A DNA stretch of 64,000 nucleotides from Thalassolituus hydrocarboniclasticus (GCF_025345565.1 NZ_CP054475.1:2386448-2450447), one strand, 5' to 3'. Positions 49,272-59,265 are shown, numbered from the stretch's first letter. The notes: generated by a model not told the origin, from the sequence alone. A program made the numbers and translations.

Positions 49272-50732
49272 TTGAATTTCCGCCTAACACGTCTCGCGCT
49301 GTTACTGCTGAGCAGCTGCGCCGCCTTCAGCACTCCAACCATTCAGGCCGCAACTGCCGACCTGCCGGATCTTGGCGACAGCGCCTCCAGCTATGTCTCG
49401 CTGCAGGAAGAACACGACCTCGGACGGGTCTGGCTGCGCCAGCTGCGCGCACAGGCAAAAACGGTAGACGATCCGCTGATCACCGAATTTCTGGAAAACC
49501 TGATTTTCCGTCTGGTGCCGCACAGCGAGGTCAAACAATCCGACTTTGAGTTTGTTGTCGTTGACCGCGCGGAATTAAATGCATTTGCCGTGCCCGGCGG
49601 CATTATCGGTATTAACTTCGGCATACTGTTACACACCCGCGACGAAGACGAACTGTCAGCCGTTCTGGCGCACGAACTGGCCCACCTGAGTCAGCGTCAC
49701 TTTGCCCGCCAGATCGAAGCCGCAGAAAAACAGGAACCCATTGCTATCGCCACGCTGCTGGCGAGCATCCTGCTGATTGCCACCAACAATCCCGACGCCG
49801 GTTTTGCCGGTCTGGTTACCAGTCAGGCCGCCAGCATTCAGAGCCGTCTGGCCTATTCACGCGAATGGGAGCAGGAAGCAGACCGTATTGGCATGCGCAC
49901 CCTGTCAACCGCCGGGCTCGATCCTTACGCTATGCCATCTATGTTTCAGCAGATGCTGCAGGCCAATCGTTACAGTCAGCGACCACCGGAATTCTTGCTG
50001 ACCCACCCGGTCACCGAGTCCCGTGTCGCGGATGCTGCAGACCGCGCCCAGACATATCCGCGTAAACCACGACTGGCGGGGTTTGAATTCCGCGCCCTGC
50101 AGAACGAAGCCATGATCCGCTACCAGCTCAGCGCCGATAAGCGCGTGGATTACTTCACTCAACAACTGCAGATCACAGCGCGCAGCAGCGCTGAGCATGC
50201 TGCAGCACTGTACAGCCTGGCCCGCCTGGCACTGGATAATAATGACAGCAAAAGCAGCCGGGCTTATCTGAAAAAAATCATCAGTCCGTGGCGCGATCAC
50301 TCTGCCGTGGTTGCCCTTAATGCCCGCAACCTGGCAGCGGAAAGTAAATATACAGAAGCCATTGAAGCCATCGATAACGCCCTGCCCTTCGATCCTCAGG
50401 ATTATCTGCTGTTAAGCATCAAAGCTTCATTGCTGCGCCAGTCCAGCCAGAAAAATGAGGCCGTTGCGGTCCTCAAACACCTGAGTGAATTACGCAGCAC
50501 CAATCCGGCCGTCTGGCGCATGCTGGGTGAAGCTGCAGGCGATGCCAATATGATTTTGCTGGGCCACCGCGCTAATGCTGAATATCTGTTTTATTCAGGG
50601 TACCACGCCAAAGCACTGCGACAGATGGAACTGGCTTTACAGCTGGCGAAAAAGAACCGTGATTTTCAGCAGGAAGCTGCACTGGGGCAGCGCCTGCGGG
50701 TCATGGCCAACAGCGCTGCAATTCTTCCCTGA
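49272..50732 (+). CDS. bepA: Periplasmic M48 metalloprotease with TPR domain (BepA)
   Basis: A 486-residue product from the chosen TTG start. It has a Sec signal (LTRLALLLLSSCAAFSTPTIQA), an M48 domain with HELAHLSQRH (HExxH zinc site) and later Glu in EWEQEADRIG, and C-terminal TPR-like helices (about 300-480). BepA controls quality of outer-membrane assembly, working with Bam. The TTG at 49272 places the signal peptide at the N-terminus and has AGGA 8 bases upstream; ATGs at 49155 and 49200 would add an unusual long N-region. It is transcribed away from tusA. Confidence 0.9.
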   Translation: MNFRLTRLALLLLSSCAAFSTPTIQAATADLPDLGDSASSYVSLQEEHDLGRVWLRQLRAQAKTVDDPLITEFLENLIFRLVPHSEVKQSDFEFVVVDRAELNAFAVPGGIIGINFGILLHTRDEDELSAVLAHELAHLSQRHFARQIEAAEKQEPIAIATLLASILLIATNNPDAGFAGLVTSQAASIQSRLAYSREWEQEADRIGMRTLSTAGLDPYAMPSMFQQMLQANRYSQRPPEFLLTHPVTESRVADAADRAQTYPRKPRLAGFEFRALQNEAMIRYQLSADKRVDYFTQQLQITARSSAEHAAALYSLARLALDNNDSKSSRAYLKKIISPWRDHSAVVALNARNLAAESKYTEAIEAIDNALPFDPQDYLLLSIKASLLRQSSQKNEAVAVLKHLSELRSTNPAVWRMLGEAAGDANMILLGHRANAEYLFYSGYHAKALRQMELALQLAKKNRDFQQEAALGQRLRVMANSAAILP

Positions 50733-50768
50733 ATACATCCATAACACCTGAAATACAGACATAAAAAA

Positions 50769-50793
50769 TGGGCCAGAAGGCCCACTTTTATTT
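50769..50793 (+). terminator. Terminator after bepA
   Basis: TGGGCC-AGAA-GGCCCA stem followed by CTTTTATTT, 36 bases after the stop. A-run before the stem suggests use for the convergent nadA as well. Confidence 0.85.
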
Positions 50794-50833
50794 GCTGCAC
50801 CCAAACCTTATTACATTAAGGCTTAATTAAATG

Positions 50834-51868
50834 TCAGCCTTTATTGAAATTCAGCATGCGTTGCAGGCTGACCACCGCCCGCTGACGCAAACCTTCTTCA
50901 ATCAGAATTTCCTGATCAGCATTAACCAGCACATCGCGAATGCTCTGCAGACCATTCATCGCCATCCACGGGCAATGCGCACAGCTGCGACAGGTTGCAC
51001 CATTACCGGCAGTTGGCGCTTCGATAAGTAACTTATCCGGCGCAGCCTGCTGCATCTTATAAAAAATGGCCTTATCAGTAGCAACAATCAGCACCGGGTT
51101 AGGTAAGTTTTTGGCTGCCGCAATCAGCTGACTGGTCGAGCCCACAGCATCGGCCATTTTGACAACCGACTCCGGTGATTCCGGATGTACCAGAACCGCA
51201 GCCTCCGGGTGAACCTTCTTCAGATCTTCCAGCGCCTTGGCTTTAAATTCATCGTGAACAATACAGGCACTGTCCCACAGAATCATGTCAGCCCCGGTTT
51301 CACGCTGCACATAACTGCCCAGGTGCTTATCCGGTGCCCAGATCAGCTTCTGCCCCTGCTCTTTAAGATGATTAACCACATCAAGGGCAATGCTCGAGGT
51401 GACCACCCAATCCGCACGCGCTTTTACCGCCGCCGAGGTATTGGCATACACCACCACGGTGCGATCCGGGTGCTGATCACAGAACGCAGAAAACTCTTCG
51501 ACCGGGCAACCGATATCCAGCGAGCAGGTTGCCTCCAGCGTCGGCATCAGAATGCGTTTTTCCGGGCTGAGAATTTTTGCGGTTTCCCCCATAAAACGTA
51601 CACCAGCCACAATCAGCGTACTGGCTTTGTGGTCACGACCAAAACGGGCCATTTCCAGAGAATCAGCCACACAGCCGCCGGTTTCTTCTGCCAGCGCCTG
51701 GATTTCAGGGTCGGTGTAATAATGGGCAACCAGAGCCGCATCTTCCTGAATTAATAATTCACGGATTTCCTGCTTAAGCTCAGCGCTTTGCTCGGCCGTC
51801 AGTGGTGCAGCAGGTGCAGACCAGAAGTCACGGACAATCTGTTGTGCAGCCGGTATGGTTTCGTTCAT
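50834..51868 (-). CDS. nadA: Quinolinate synthase NadA
   Basis: A 344-residue [4Fe-4S] enzyme making quinolinate from iminoaspartate and DHAP for NAD synthesis. [19 protein letters not shown] at the N-terminus, the Cys of [12 protein letters not shown], and the C-terminal [10 protein letters not shown] cluster ligands fit the family. It stands alone, convergent with bepA; nadB is not in the window. Confidence 0.97.
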   Translation of the reverse strand: MNETIPAAQQIVRDFWSAPAAPLTAEQSAELKQEIRELLIQEDAALVAHYYTDPEIQALAEETGGCVADSLEMARFGRDHKASTLIVAGVRFMGETAKILSPEKRILMPTLEATCSLDIGCPVEEFSAFCDQHPDRTVVVYANTSAAVKARADWVVTSSIALDVVNHLKEQGQKLIWAPDKHLGSYVQRETGADMILWDSACIVHDEFKAKALEDLKKVHPEAAVLVHPESPESVVKMADAVGSTSQLIAAAKNLPNPVLIVATDKAIFYKMQQAAPDKLLIEAPTAGNGATCRSCAHCPWMAMNGLQSIRDVLVNADQEILIEEGLRQRAVVSLQRMLNFNKG

Positions 51869-51989
51869 ACATCTCTCTGTCAGGCATAGATATAACGTGG
51901 CAATTTTATCACAGACAGAACACTGTCCGCTGCGTCACCCTGCGGACCAGAACCCTGCACAGAACAGATGGGGTTCCGGGAGGCAAATA

Positions 51990-52023
51990 AAAAGGGGAGA
52001 AAGCTTTCGCTTTCTCCCCTTTT
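51990..52023 (-). terminator. Terminator after the tRNA-Lys pair
   Basis: AAAAGGGGAGAAAG / CTTTCTCCCCTTTT stem (14 pairs) with a 6-base loop. On the minus strand it ends in T5ATTT. It lies 6 bases downstream of the 3' end of the second-transcribed tRNA-Lys. Confidence 0.92.
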
Positions 52024-52029
52024 AGGTGT

Positions 52030-52105
52030 TGGTGGGTCGTGCAGGATTCGAACCTGCGACCAATTGGTTAAAAGCCAACTGCTCTACCAACTGAGCTAAC
52101 GACCC
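52030..52105 (-). tRNA. tRNA-Lys (TTT), copy 1
   Basis: 76 bases with encoded CCA. Acceptor GGGTCGT pairs with ACGACCC; the anticodon loop CTTTTAA gives TTT; T-loop GGTTCGAATCC is standard. Confidence 0.97.
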
Positions 52106-52178
52106 TTAAGTGCTGCGTATGTTACCGGGTTCTAAAAAAAAGTCAACCTTTTCAGTAACTTACCTCTTCCGTAAAAAT

Positions 52179-52254
52179 TGGTGGGTCGTGCAGGATTCGA
52201 ACCTGCGACCAATTGGTTAAAAGCCAACTGCTCTACCAACTGAGCTAACGACCC
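52179..52254 (-). tRNA. tRNA-Lys (TTT), copy 2
   Basis: Identical in sequence to the copy at 52030-52105, 73 bases upstream of it in the direction of transcription. The spacer differs, so it is a tandem gene duplication with one presumed transcript. Confidence 0.97.
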
Positions 52255-52413
52255 GGAAGAGGCGCATATAATACTTAATTTTCCGGAGCTGACAACCCTT
52301 TTTTCGAAAAAAGTTTCACTATCAGGGACTTAGCGTCATCCGGTGGCTACAAAAGACAGGTTACGAGCCCAGAATTCATGGGCTTTCAGGCGCGATAACA
52401 ACGAATATTCAGA

Positions 52414-52440
52414 AAGAAAAACAGGCCTTAAAAGGCCTGT
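52414..52440 (-). terminator. Terminator at the end of the tol-pal-cpoB operon
   Basis: ACAGGCCTT / AAGGCCTGT stem followed on the minus strand by T5CTTT. The stem begins on the last base of the cpoB stop codon. Confidence 0.9.
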
Positions 52441-53219
52441 CAGGAAAGCTTTGCAAGATAGGACTTAGCCAGTCTGACCGTACCATCGGCTTTACCGGTG
52501 TACAGGTCGATGACCGTCTGCAGCCAGACTTTTGCCTGCGCCACATCGCCTTTTTTATGCAGTGTGATTCCCATTTTATAAGTCGCATCGGCTGCTTTGT
52601 CATGATCAGGATACTGGGTAACCACCTTACGGAAGCTCTCCAGGGCTTTATCCAGATCGCTCTGAACCAGATAAACCTCACCAGACCAATACAACGCATT
52701 ACCTACTAACGGATCCTGCGGGTAATTTTTCACAAAATCGTTAAAGGCAACATTGGCTTCAGCGAATTTTTTCTCGCGCACCAGCGTCATGGCATTTTTA
52801 TAGGCCTCAGCCGGAGATTCTTTTACCGCAGCAGGAGCAACCACAGCAGCAGGAGTACCACCAGCTAATAAGGCAGCCATACGCCGGTCAAGATCCAGGT
52901 AACGTTCCTGCTGATCCTGAGTCAGACGGCGAATCAGGTGATCCTGCTCTTCTACACGCCCACGCAGCTCAGCAATCTCCATCTGCATCTGTTCCATTTG
53001 CATGGCCATTTCAGACAACAGACCGGAGGAAGCGGCGGGTGTAACAGAAGGAGCTATAGCAGCCGGGACGTTAACGCTTGCCCGGTCGGAGGAGTCGGTC
53101 GGAGTGTTCTGAGTTGCCGGTGCGACCGCTCGGGCCGCACCAACAGATACCCACTGATCATCCGCATTGACGCTGGCCGTTACTGCAACCAGCGCAAAGG
53201 TCAGGACGACAGATTTCAT
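52440..53219 (-). CDS. cpoB: Tol-Pal coordinator CpoB (YbgF)
   Basis: A 259-residue periplasmic protein: signal peptide (cleavage after SVNA), Pro/Ala/Thr linker, N-terminal trimerising coiled coil (about 68-115, MQMEQMQMEIAELRGRVEEQ) and C-terminal TPR repeats (about 135-255). CpoB links outer-membrane constriction to PBP1B in dividing cells. Its start shares one base with the pal stop. Confidence 0.93.
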   Translation of the reverse strand: MKSVVLTFALVAVTASVNADDQWVSVGAARAVAPATQNTPTDSSDRASVNVPAAIAPSVTPAASSGLLSEMAMQMEQMQMEIAELRGRVEEQDHLIRRLTQDQQERYLDLDRRMAALLAGGTPAAVVAPAAVKESPAEAYKNAMTLVREKKFAEANVAFNDFVKNYPQDPLVGNALYWSGEVYLVQSDLDKALESFRKVVTQYPDHDKAADATYKMGITLHKKGDVAQAKVWLQTVIDLYTGKADGTVRLAKSYLAKLS

Positions 53220-53770
53220 TAACGGCTCTGGTATTTCACTTCAACGCGACGGTTCTTGGAGTAAGAGCCTTCATCGTGACCCATCATAACCGGACGCTCT
53301 TCACCAAAGCTCACAACTTTCAGCTGAGAACCGTTGGCACCATTAGCCATCAGGAAACGACGAACAGTCATAGAACGACGCTCACCCAGAGCCAGGTTGT
53401 ATTCAACAGTACCGCGCTCATCAGCGTGGCCTTCCAGAACAACAGAAGCTGCTGGATTAGCCGCCAGGAACGCAGCGTGAGCCATCAGTGCCGCTTTGCC
53501 TTCGCTCTTCAGAGTGCTCTGATCGAAGTCAAAGTAGAATACAGTTTGTTCACGCAGCGCAGCCTGAGCTTCGTTTGCTTCTGCTTCCAGAGCTTCGCCG
53601 TTTACGCCAGCGCTTTCAACAGCATTGGTGTCTTCGGCCTGTTGTTCAGTAGCTGTTGGTGCAACAGTAGAACCTGCACCCTCATTTACGTCTCCCTTGC
53701 TTGCACAAGCAGAAATCAACATAGCGCCAAAGGCCAAACCTAAGGTTTTATACAGTGCAGTAGTTTGCAT
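53219..53770 (-). CDS. pal: Peptidoglycan-associated lipoprotein Pal
   Basis: A 183-residue outer-membrane lipoprotein: lipobox ISAC with Cys22, a Glu/Ala-rich linker, and an OmpA-like domain (about 75-180) with VVLEGHADERGTVEYN and SFGEERPV, which binds meso-DAP in peptidoglycan. Stop overlaps the cpoB start by one base (TAATG). Confidence 0.97.
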   Translation of the reverse strand: MQTTALYKTLGLAFGAMLISACASKGDVNEGAGSTVAPTATEQQAEDTNAVESAGVNGEALEAEANEAQAALREQTVFYFDFDQSTLKSEGKAALMAHAAFLAANPAASVVLEGHADERGTVEYNLALGERRSMTVRRFLMANGANGSQLKVVSFGEERPVMMGHDEGSYSKNRRVEVKYQSR

Positions 53771-53800
53771 AACAGTTTTCCAGTCCGAAGTAAGTTTGAA

Positions 53801-55081
53801 TTATTGGAAAATCGGCGACCAAGCAGGCTCCCTGACGTCACCGTATTTAGATGGTAAGCGGAACTTAACATCACCATCGACCGATACGGCCGCCAGAATG
53901 CTTCGGTTCGCCTCACTCGCAGCATAAATTACCATACTTCCATTAGGTGCAACACTAGGAGACTCATCCAATTCGGTCTCACTGGTAAGAATGTGCACTA
54001 ATCCACTTTTCACGTCCTGTGAAGCGATATGAAAGCGGTTATTTGCCTTATGGACATACACCAATTTGCGGCCATCTGCGGTAATCCGGGGGCGTGCGTT
54101 ATAACCACCATCAAAGGTTACGCGTACTACCTCTTTGCTGTCAGTGTCCAGTTTGTAAACCTGAGGACCACCTGCACGGCTCGAGGTAAAAAACAGATGC
54201 CGGCCATCAATATCCCATTGAGGTTCAGTATCAATTGCGTAGTGATTAGTCATGCGCTCAACTTTCCGGGTTGCCAGATCCATCACATAAATGTCTGGAT
54301 TGCCGAGCTTTGACAACACAAACGCCAGCCGGGTTCCATCCGGTGAAAAAGCCGGCGCACTGTTAGAGCCGTCAAAAGCGACAATCTTTTCACGCTTACC
54401 GGTAGACAGTTCCTGGAAGAAAATTTCACTGCGGCCATTTTCAAAGGAAACATACGCCACTTTTTTTGCATCCGGCGACCAGGCCGGAGAAATAATCGGA
54501 TGCTTTGAGCTGTAGATCAGCTGCTCACGTGCCCCGTCGGCGTCGGCATAATTCAGATTAAACCGGCTGCGCTCACGATTGGTGGTCACATAAATCAGCT
54601 TGGTGGAAAACACACCGGGTACACCCGTCAGCTTTTTAAAGATGTAATCGCTGATGTAATGCGCCAGGTCACGTAATTGTGATGCTTTGCCTTTTACACG
54701 GTGACGCAGAATTTCGACCTGCTGGTGCACATCCATCACATGAAACTGCACCGCATAACCATCGGCCTGCAGTTCAACCGTACCAATGACGACAAAATCC
54801 TGCTTCAGGCGCGACCAGTCAGCATAAATCACTTCACTCAGCTGATGCGGCTGGCTGATCATACTGTTGACCCCCAGCGTGCGGAAATAACCACTGCTGG
54901 CCAGATCATTGGTGACAATTGCGCTGACATCTTCCGGCAGAGCACTGCTGCCATTCCAGCTGAAAGGCACAACCGCAACCGGAATCGCGCTCTGCTTCCC
55001 CTGAGTGACTTCAATTAATAACTCGGCCTGACTCAGGCTGGCGAACAGCCACATCAGGACAATCAAACTGTGCTTTACCAC
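53801..55081 (-). CDS. tolB: Tol-Pal system protein TolB
   Basis: A 426-residue periplasmic protein with signal peptide (cleavage after LSQA), an N-terminal domain (VVPFSWNG) and a C-terminal beta-propeller with WD-like repeats such as SPAWSPDAKKVAYVSFENG and APAFSPDGTRLAF. It binds Pal and TolA. It overlaps the tolA stop by 7 bases and precedes pal by 30. Confidence 0.97.
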   Translation of the reverse strand: MVKHSLIVLMWLFASLSQAELLIEVTQGKQSAIPVAVVPFSWNGSSALPEDVSAIVTNDLASSGYFRTLGVNSMISQPHQLSEVIYADWSRLKQDFVVIGTVELQADGYAVQFHVMDVHQQVEILRHRVKGKASQLRDLAHYISDYIFKKLTGVPGVFSTKLIYVTTNRERSRFNLNYADADGAREQLIYSSKHPIISPAWSPDAKKVAYVSFENGRSEIFFQELSTGKREKIVAFDGSNSAPAFSPDGTRLAFVLSKLGNPDIYVMDLATRKVERMTNHYAIDTEPQWDIDGRHLFFTSSRAGGPQVYKLDTDSKEVVRVTFDGGYNARPRITADGRKLVYVHKANNRFHIASQDVKSGLVHILTSETELDESPSVAPNGSMVIYAASEANRSILAAVSVDGDVKFRLPSKYGDVREPAWSPIFQ

Positions 55082-55896
55082 GTTGCATTCTCCGGTCTGA
55101 ATTTCATTAAAAAGCTGCGGAAGTTCTCTTCAAATACCCGCACATCTTTTGGTACCGGCAGTGGCGAGGCTTTATAAACGGCCTGTTCAACGGAACGGTC
55201 AAGCGCCGCATTACCACTGCCCTTGGTAATCTGAACCTGAATCACCTGCCCGGTCGGTACCAGAGTAATCCGCACTTCCACTTCCTGACTGGCCGTCACC
55301 GCCGGTGGATAGCGCCATACCGATTCCACCCGGGCTTTAATCTGATCGGTAAACTCCAGCGTCAGGGCAGCAGCACGTTCAGCCTGAATCTTGGCCTCCT
55401 GCTGTTCTTTCAATTCTGCAGCAGCTTCTTCCTGTGCCATCTGCTCCAGCAAGGCCTGCTCCTGAGCGGCTTTCTGTTTTGCCTGCTCGGCGGCTTTTTC
55501 TTTACTGGCCTTTTCTTTTGCTGCTTTGTCTTTTGCCTGCTTTTCTGCCAGTGCTTTTTCTTTTAACGCTTTTTCCTGTTCGCGTTTTTTCGCAGCAGCC
55601 TGTTTTTTCTTTTGCTCAGCTTCGCGTTTTTTCTGTTCAGCCAGTTTTTTCTTACGTTCCGCTTCCCGTTTGGCGGCAAGCTCCTGACGCTTTTTCTGTT
55701 TCTCTGCCTGTTGTTTGCGCTGCTTTTCGGCCGCACTTTCCACCTGCACGACCGTGGCCACGACATGCGGTGGCACAGGCTCAGGCACGCGGTGCTCTGT
55801 TGGCCATTCAAGCAGAAACAGCGAGGCCACCAGAATATGCAGCCCCACAGATAATACGACCGGCAGCGAGTACCGTTCCGGATTCAGCCAGCTCAT
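55075..55896 (-). CDS. tolA: Tol-Pal system protein TolA
   Basis: A 273-residue protein: one N-terminal membrane helix (about 12-30), a long Lys/Glu/Ala/Gln helix (about 55-170) of KKxAE-type heptads spanning the periplasm, and a C-terminal TonB-like domain (about 180-270, RVESVWRYPPAV). It transmits force from TolQR to the outer membrane. The repetitive DNA at 55400-55740 is this helix. Confidence 0.95.
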   Translation of the reverse strand: MSWLNPERYSLPVVLSVGLHILVASLFLLEWPTEHRVPEPVPPHVVATVVQVESAAEKQRKQQAEKQKKRQELAAKREAERKKKLAEQKKREAEQKKKQAAAKKREQEKALKEKALAEKQAKDKAAKEKASKEKAAEQAKQKAAQEQALLEQMAQEEAAAELKEQQEAKIQAERAAALTLEFTDQIKARVESVWRYPPAVTASQEVEVRITLVPTGQVIQVQITKGSGNAALDRSVEQAVYKASPLPVPKDVRVFEENFRSFLMKFRPENATW

Positions 55897-55897
55897 A

Positions 55898-56347
55898 TCA
55901 GCGGCGAGCCTCCGGGTCCGGCGCTTCAGTAATCAGGCCAACATTATTAATACCAACACTCTGCAGCCCGCCCATCAGCGCGACCACCTTGCCGTAGGGA
56001 ACGGCTTCATCGCCGCGGATCATCAGGCGGGTCTCGGGCACTGCGCCAATAATTTTCTGCGCGTATTCCTGAATTTCGCCCAGTGTCATGGCGGTGGGCT
56101 GACCTTCATCACGCTCGATAAAATAAATACCGCGTTCGTTAACCGACACAATAATAGTGCTGTCATCCGGTTCGATCTCGGTCGGTGTCGCGTCTACATC
56201 CGGCAGATTAACCGGTACGCTCTGCACCAGCATGGGTGCTGTCACCATAAAAATAATCAGCAGCACCAGCATCACATCGATGTAAGGTACTACGTTAATT
56301 TCGGCCATCGGCCGGCGCTTGGCCGCAGGAGGAGCCATAGGTTCCAT
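55898..56347 (-). CDS. tolR: Tol-Pal system protein TolR
   Basis: A 149-residue ExbD/TolR protein with one membrane helix (about 23-42) holding the proton-path Asp in VVPYIDVMLVLLIIFM, and a periplasmic domain. Shares one base with the tolQ stop (TAATG) and precedes tolA by 1 base. Confidence 0.96.
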   Translation of the reverse strand: MEPMAPPAAKRRPMAEINVVPYIDVMLVLLIIFMVTAPMLVQSVPVNLPDVDATPTEIEPDDSTIIVSVNERGIYFIERDEGQPTAMTLGEIQEYAQKIIGAVPETRLMIRGDEAVPYGKVVALMGGLQSVGINNVGLITEAPDPEARR

Positions 56348-57066
56348 TATTTTTTCTCCGCCGCCTTTTTCTCTTCGGCTTTGACTGCCTGCTGAATTTT
56401 ATGTGCCTGACGGTACAGCAGTGAGGAGAACTCATCGGCAAAGGTATGCATGCCGGTTACCGTCTGATCGACGCGGCTGGCGAAACGGTTGTAGAAAATC
56501 ACCGCCGGAATCGCCGCCAGAAGACCCATTGCCGTAGCGACCAGCGCTTCAGAAATACCGGGAGCAACGGTGGCAATAGTCGCCTGCTTAACACTGGCCA
56601 GCCCCTGGAAGGAATGCATGATGCCCCACACGGTACCGAACAGACCGATATACGGGCTGGTAGAGCCCACAGTTGCCAGAAATGGCAGATGGGTATCCAG
56701 TAATTCAGATTCGCGGGTAATGGCAATACGCATCGCACGCTGTACACCGGCCATGACCGCATCCGGGTCATTGGTGTTTTGCTGGCGCATTTTTCCGAAT
56801 TCTTTCAGGCCCGCCATAAAGACGTTTTCAACTGCACTTGGCACCGCCTTCTGCTGACATTCGCGGTACAGATCATTGAGATCCACACCCGACCAGAAGC
56901 GTTCTTCAAAATCGTGCAGCTGCTCACGGCTGGCAGATAACAAACGGGTACGCTGTACGATTACCACCCAGCTCATTACCGAAGCCGCCAGCAACATCAG
57001 CATCACCAGCTGCACAACAAAGCTGGCGTTGATAATCAGCGAAAAAATAGAAACAGACTCGTTCAC
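56347..57066 (-). CDS. tolQ: Tol-Pal system protein TolQ
   Basis: A 239-residue ExbB/TolQ/MotA-family channel protein with three membrane helices; the conserved second/third helix region (GLFGTVWGIMHSFQGL, PGISEALVATAMGLLAAIPAVIFYN) is intact. The GTG at 57066 (MNESVSIFSL) has AGGAGA 4 bases upstream and overlaps the ybgC stop as GTGA; an ATG at 57081 is less likely. Confidence 0.96.
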   Translation of the reverse strand: MNESVSIFSLIINASFVVQLVMLMLLAASVMSWVVIVQRTRLLSASREQLHDFEERFWSGVDLNDLYRECQQKAVPSAVENVFMAGLKEFGKMRQQNTNDPDAVMAGVQRAMRIAITRESELLDTHLPFLATVGSTSPYIGLFGTVWGIMHSFQGLASVKQATIATVAPGISEALVATAMGLLAAIPAVIFYNRFASRVDQTVTGMHTFADEFSSLLYRQAHKIQQAVKAEEKKAAEKK

Positions 57067-57533
57067 AACGTCTCCTGACATTCATCATTATGTTCGGACG
57101 GATAAACGGCCCCTGCCGTCATCCGTTTAAGAATGTCCGCGGGTACCGCCTGCGGACGTCCGGTATCGCTGATACAGGCGATGGTTATTTGCGCCTCTAC
57201 CAGATATTCATGTGCAGCAACTGCCTCCGGGCTTTCTGCTGCCGGTTTGCGCCAGACCTTCTGACTCAGCACCAGACTGGCTTTGCGGCTGTGTTCGACG
57301 GCCACCGACACCAGAAGTTCATCATCCAGTCGTGCCGGACTCAGGTATTTGGCCTGTACCTCACGCACCACAAATAACACATTCTGATGACGTAATTGTT
57401 CCTGACCGTAGCCCAGTGCGCGTAACCACTCGCTGCGCGCGCGTTCCAGAAAGCGGAAATAATTGGCGTAATACACAATGCCACCGGCATCGGTGTCTTC
57501 GATATACACCCGCAGCGGCCAGGTAAATGCCAT
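57063..57533 (-). CDS. ybgC: Acyl-CoA thioesterase YbgC
   Basis: A 156-residue hotdog thioesterase. RVYIEDTDAGGIVYYANYFRFLERARSEWL is the family block with the catalytic Asp. First gene of the tol operon, acting on short-chain acyl-CoA or acyl-ACP. The start at 57533 begins one base after the ruvB stop; longer starts at 57545 and 57578 lie inside ruvB. Confidence 0.94.
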   Translation of the reverse strand: MAFTWPLRVYIEDTDAGGIVYYANYFRFLERARSEWLRALGYGQEQLRHQNVLFVVREVQAKYLSPARLDDELLVSVAVEHSRKASLVLSQKVWRKPAAESPEAVAAHEYLVEAQITIACISDTGRPQAVPADILKRMTAGAVYPSEHNDECQETL

Positions 57534-57534
57534 G

Positions 57535-58560
57535 TTATTGCGCATCCTGATTAAAACGAACCGGCAAATCCAGACCAAAATGCAGATAGGCCAGTTTGGT
57601 CGCCATACGTCCGCGCGGTGTACGGGTAATGTACCCCTGCTGCATTAAATAAGGCTCCAGCACGTCTTCAATGGTGTCACGTTCTTCACCAATGGAAGCC
57701 GCCAGACTGTCAACGCCCACCGGGCCACCGTCGTATTTTTCCAGCAGCGTCAGCAGAAGGCGGCGGTCCATATGATCGAAGCCCTGCACATCGACATTGA
57801 GCATATTCAGCGCCGCATCGGCACAGGCATGGTTAACCGTGCCATCGCCTTTCACCTGAGCGTAATCACGTACACGGCGCAGCAGACGGTTGGCAATACG
57901 CGGCGTGCCACGTGCACGGCGGGCAATTTCTTTGGCGCCACTGTCATCCACTTCCAGCTGCATCAGACGCCCGGAGCGCGACACGATATGGGTCAGATCG
58001 GCGATATTATAAAACTCCAGCCGCTGCACAATGCCGAAGCGATCACGCAGTGGCGAGGTCAGCAGACCCGCACGGGTGGTGGCGCCGACCAGGGTAAAAG
58101 GTGGCAGATCAATTTTAATCGAGCGCGCCGCCGGTCCTTCGCCCACCATAATATCCAGCTGATAATCTTCCATGGCCGGATACAGCACTTCTTCCACCGC
58201 CGGACTCAGACGGTGAATTTCATCAATAAAGAGAACGTCGCCTTCTTCGAGATTGGTCAGCAATGCCGCCAGATCACCGGCTTTTTCCAGCACCGGGCCG
58301 GAGGTCGACTTAATCGCCACGCCCATTTCTTCGGCAATAATATTCGCCAGCGTGGTTTTACCCAGACCCGGCGGACCAAATACCAGCGTATGATCCAGCG
58401 CTTCGTTACGGGCCCGTGCCGCGCCGATAAAAATTTCCATCTGCTCACGCACATGGGGCTGACCGATGTATTCGTTCAGCGATTTGGGACGGATAGCCCG
58501 GTCCTGATGTTCTTCGGCCGGTTGCGGCTGAGGGCTGATAAAGCGGTCAGTTTCGATCAT
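57535..58560 (-). CDS. ruvB: Holliday junction helicase RuvB
   Basis: A 341-residue AAA+ motor. [18 protein letters not shown] (Walker A), [11 protein letters not shown] (Walker B), GATTRAG (sensor 1) and the winged-helix C-terminus ([13 protein letters not shown]) are present. It drives branch migration with RuvA. It is 8 bases after ruvA and leads directly into ybgC-tol. Confidence 0.99.
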   Translation of the reverse strand: MIETDRFISPQPQPAEEHQDRAIRPKSLNEYIGQPHVREQMEIFIGAARARNEALDHTLVFGPPGLGKTTLANIIAEEMGVAIKSTSGPVLEKAGDLAALLTNLEEGDVLFIDEIHRLSPAVEEVLYPAMEDYQLDIMVGEGPAARSIKIDLPPFTLVGATTRAGLLTSPLRDRFGIVQRLEFYNIADLTHIVSRSGRLMQLEVDDSGAKEIARRARGTPRIANRLLRRVRDYAQVKGDGTVNHACADAALNMLNVDVQGFDHMDRRLLLTLLEKYDGGPVGVDSLAASIGEERDTIEDVLEPYLMQQGYITRTPRGRMATKLAYLHFGLDLPVRFNQDAQ

Positions 58561-58568
58561 GGATCACC

Positions 58569-59180
58569 TTATTTAGAACCCAGAGTGCTGCGCAGTGCCA
58601 GGCGGATCATTTCTTCCGCGCTGTCGACACCGGCACTGACTTTATTCAGCATTTTCGCCGCGTCCTGTGGCTTATAGCCCAGCGCGACCAGTGCACTTTC
58701 CGCTTCGCGCAACAGATTATCCTGTGAGGCTTTTTCGGCATTATCCGCTGCCGCCCACAATGGCGCCGGCGCCTGCCATTCGGTCAGACGATCGCGCATT
58801 TCAACAATTAAACGTTCGGCGGTTTTCTTGCCGACACCGGGAAGCTTGGTCAGCGCTGTGACATCTTCGTTATGCACACAGACGGCAAAGGCGTTGACAT
58901 CCATACCGGATAAAATCGCCAGCGCCAGCTTAGGCCCGACACCGCTGACTTTAATCAGGGTACGGAACAGCGTGCGCTGACTCTTATCACTGAAGCCATA
59001 TAACTGGTGCGCATCTTCGCGGATGGCAAGGTGGGTATACAGCACCGCCTCGGTGCCGGTTTTGCCAAGCATGGCAAAGGTGGAAATCGGCGCCTGAATC
59101 TCATAGCCCACGCCGTTGACGTCAAGAAGCAGCTCCGGAGCCTGCTTCTCAAGAATAACGCCCTGTAATCGTCCGATCAT
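58569..59180 (-). CDS. ruvA: Holliday junction DNA-binding protein RuvA
   Basis: A 203-residue protein with OB fold (MIGRLQGVILEKQAPELLLDVNGVGYEI), two helix-hairpin-helix motifs (SGVGPKLALAIL, LPGVGKKTAERLIVE) and a C-terminal RuvB-binding UBA-like domain (ALVALGYKPQDAAKML). It binds the junction centre. It lies 85 bases after ruvC. Confidence 0.98.
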   Translation of the reverse strand: MIGRLQGVILEKQAPELLLDVNGVGYEIQAPISTFAMLGKTGTEAVLYTHLAIREDAHQLYGFSDKSQRTLFRTLIKVSGVGPKLALAILSGMDVNAFAVCVHNEDVTALTKLPGVGKKTAERLIVEMRDRLTEWQAPAPLWAAADNAEKASQDNLLREAESALVALGYKPQDAAKMLNKVSAGVDSAEEMIRLALRSTLGSK

Positions 59181-59265
59181 GATTGCGTTCTGACTGCATA
59201 ACTGGAAAGCGGCCTAGCCTACCAGCATGGCCGGGGCGGCTCAATGGAAGGTAGTGGCAGAGACG

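Noticed and set aside
55400-55740. Repetitive Lys/Ala/Glu-coding DNA, looking like a tandem repeat
   Set aside because: It encodes the long TolA helix; the periodicity is explained by the protein.
55715-56395. 226-codon open frame on the plus strand
   Set aside because: Antisense to tolA, tolR and tolQ; no domain visible.
57772-58677. 301-codon open frame on the plus strand
   Set aside because: Antisense to ruvB and ruvA; composition is that of a shadow frame.
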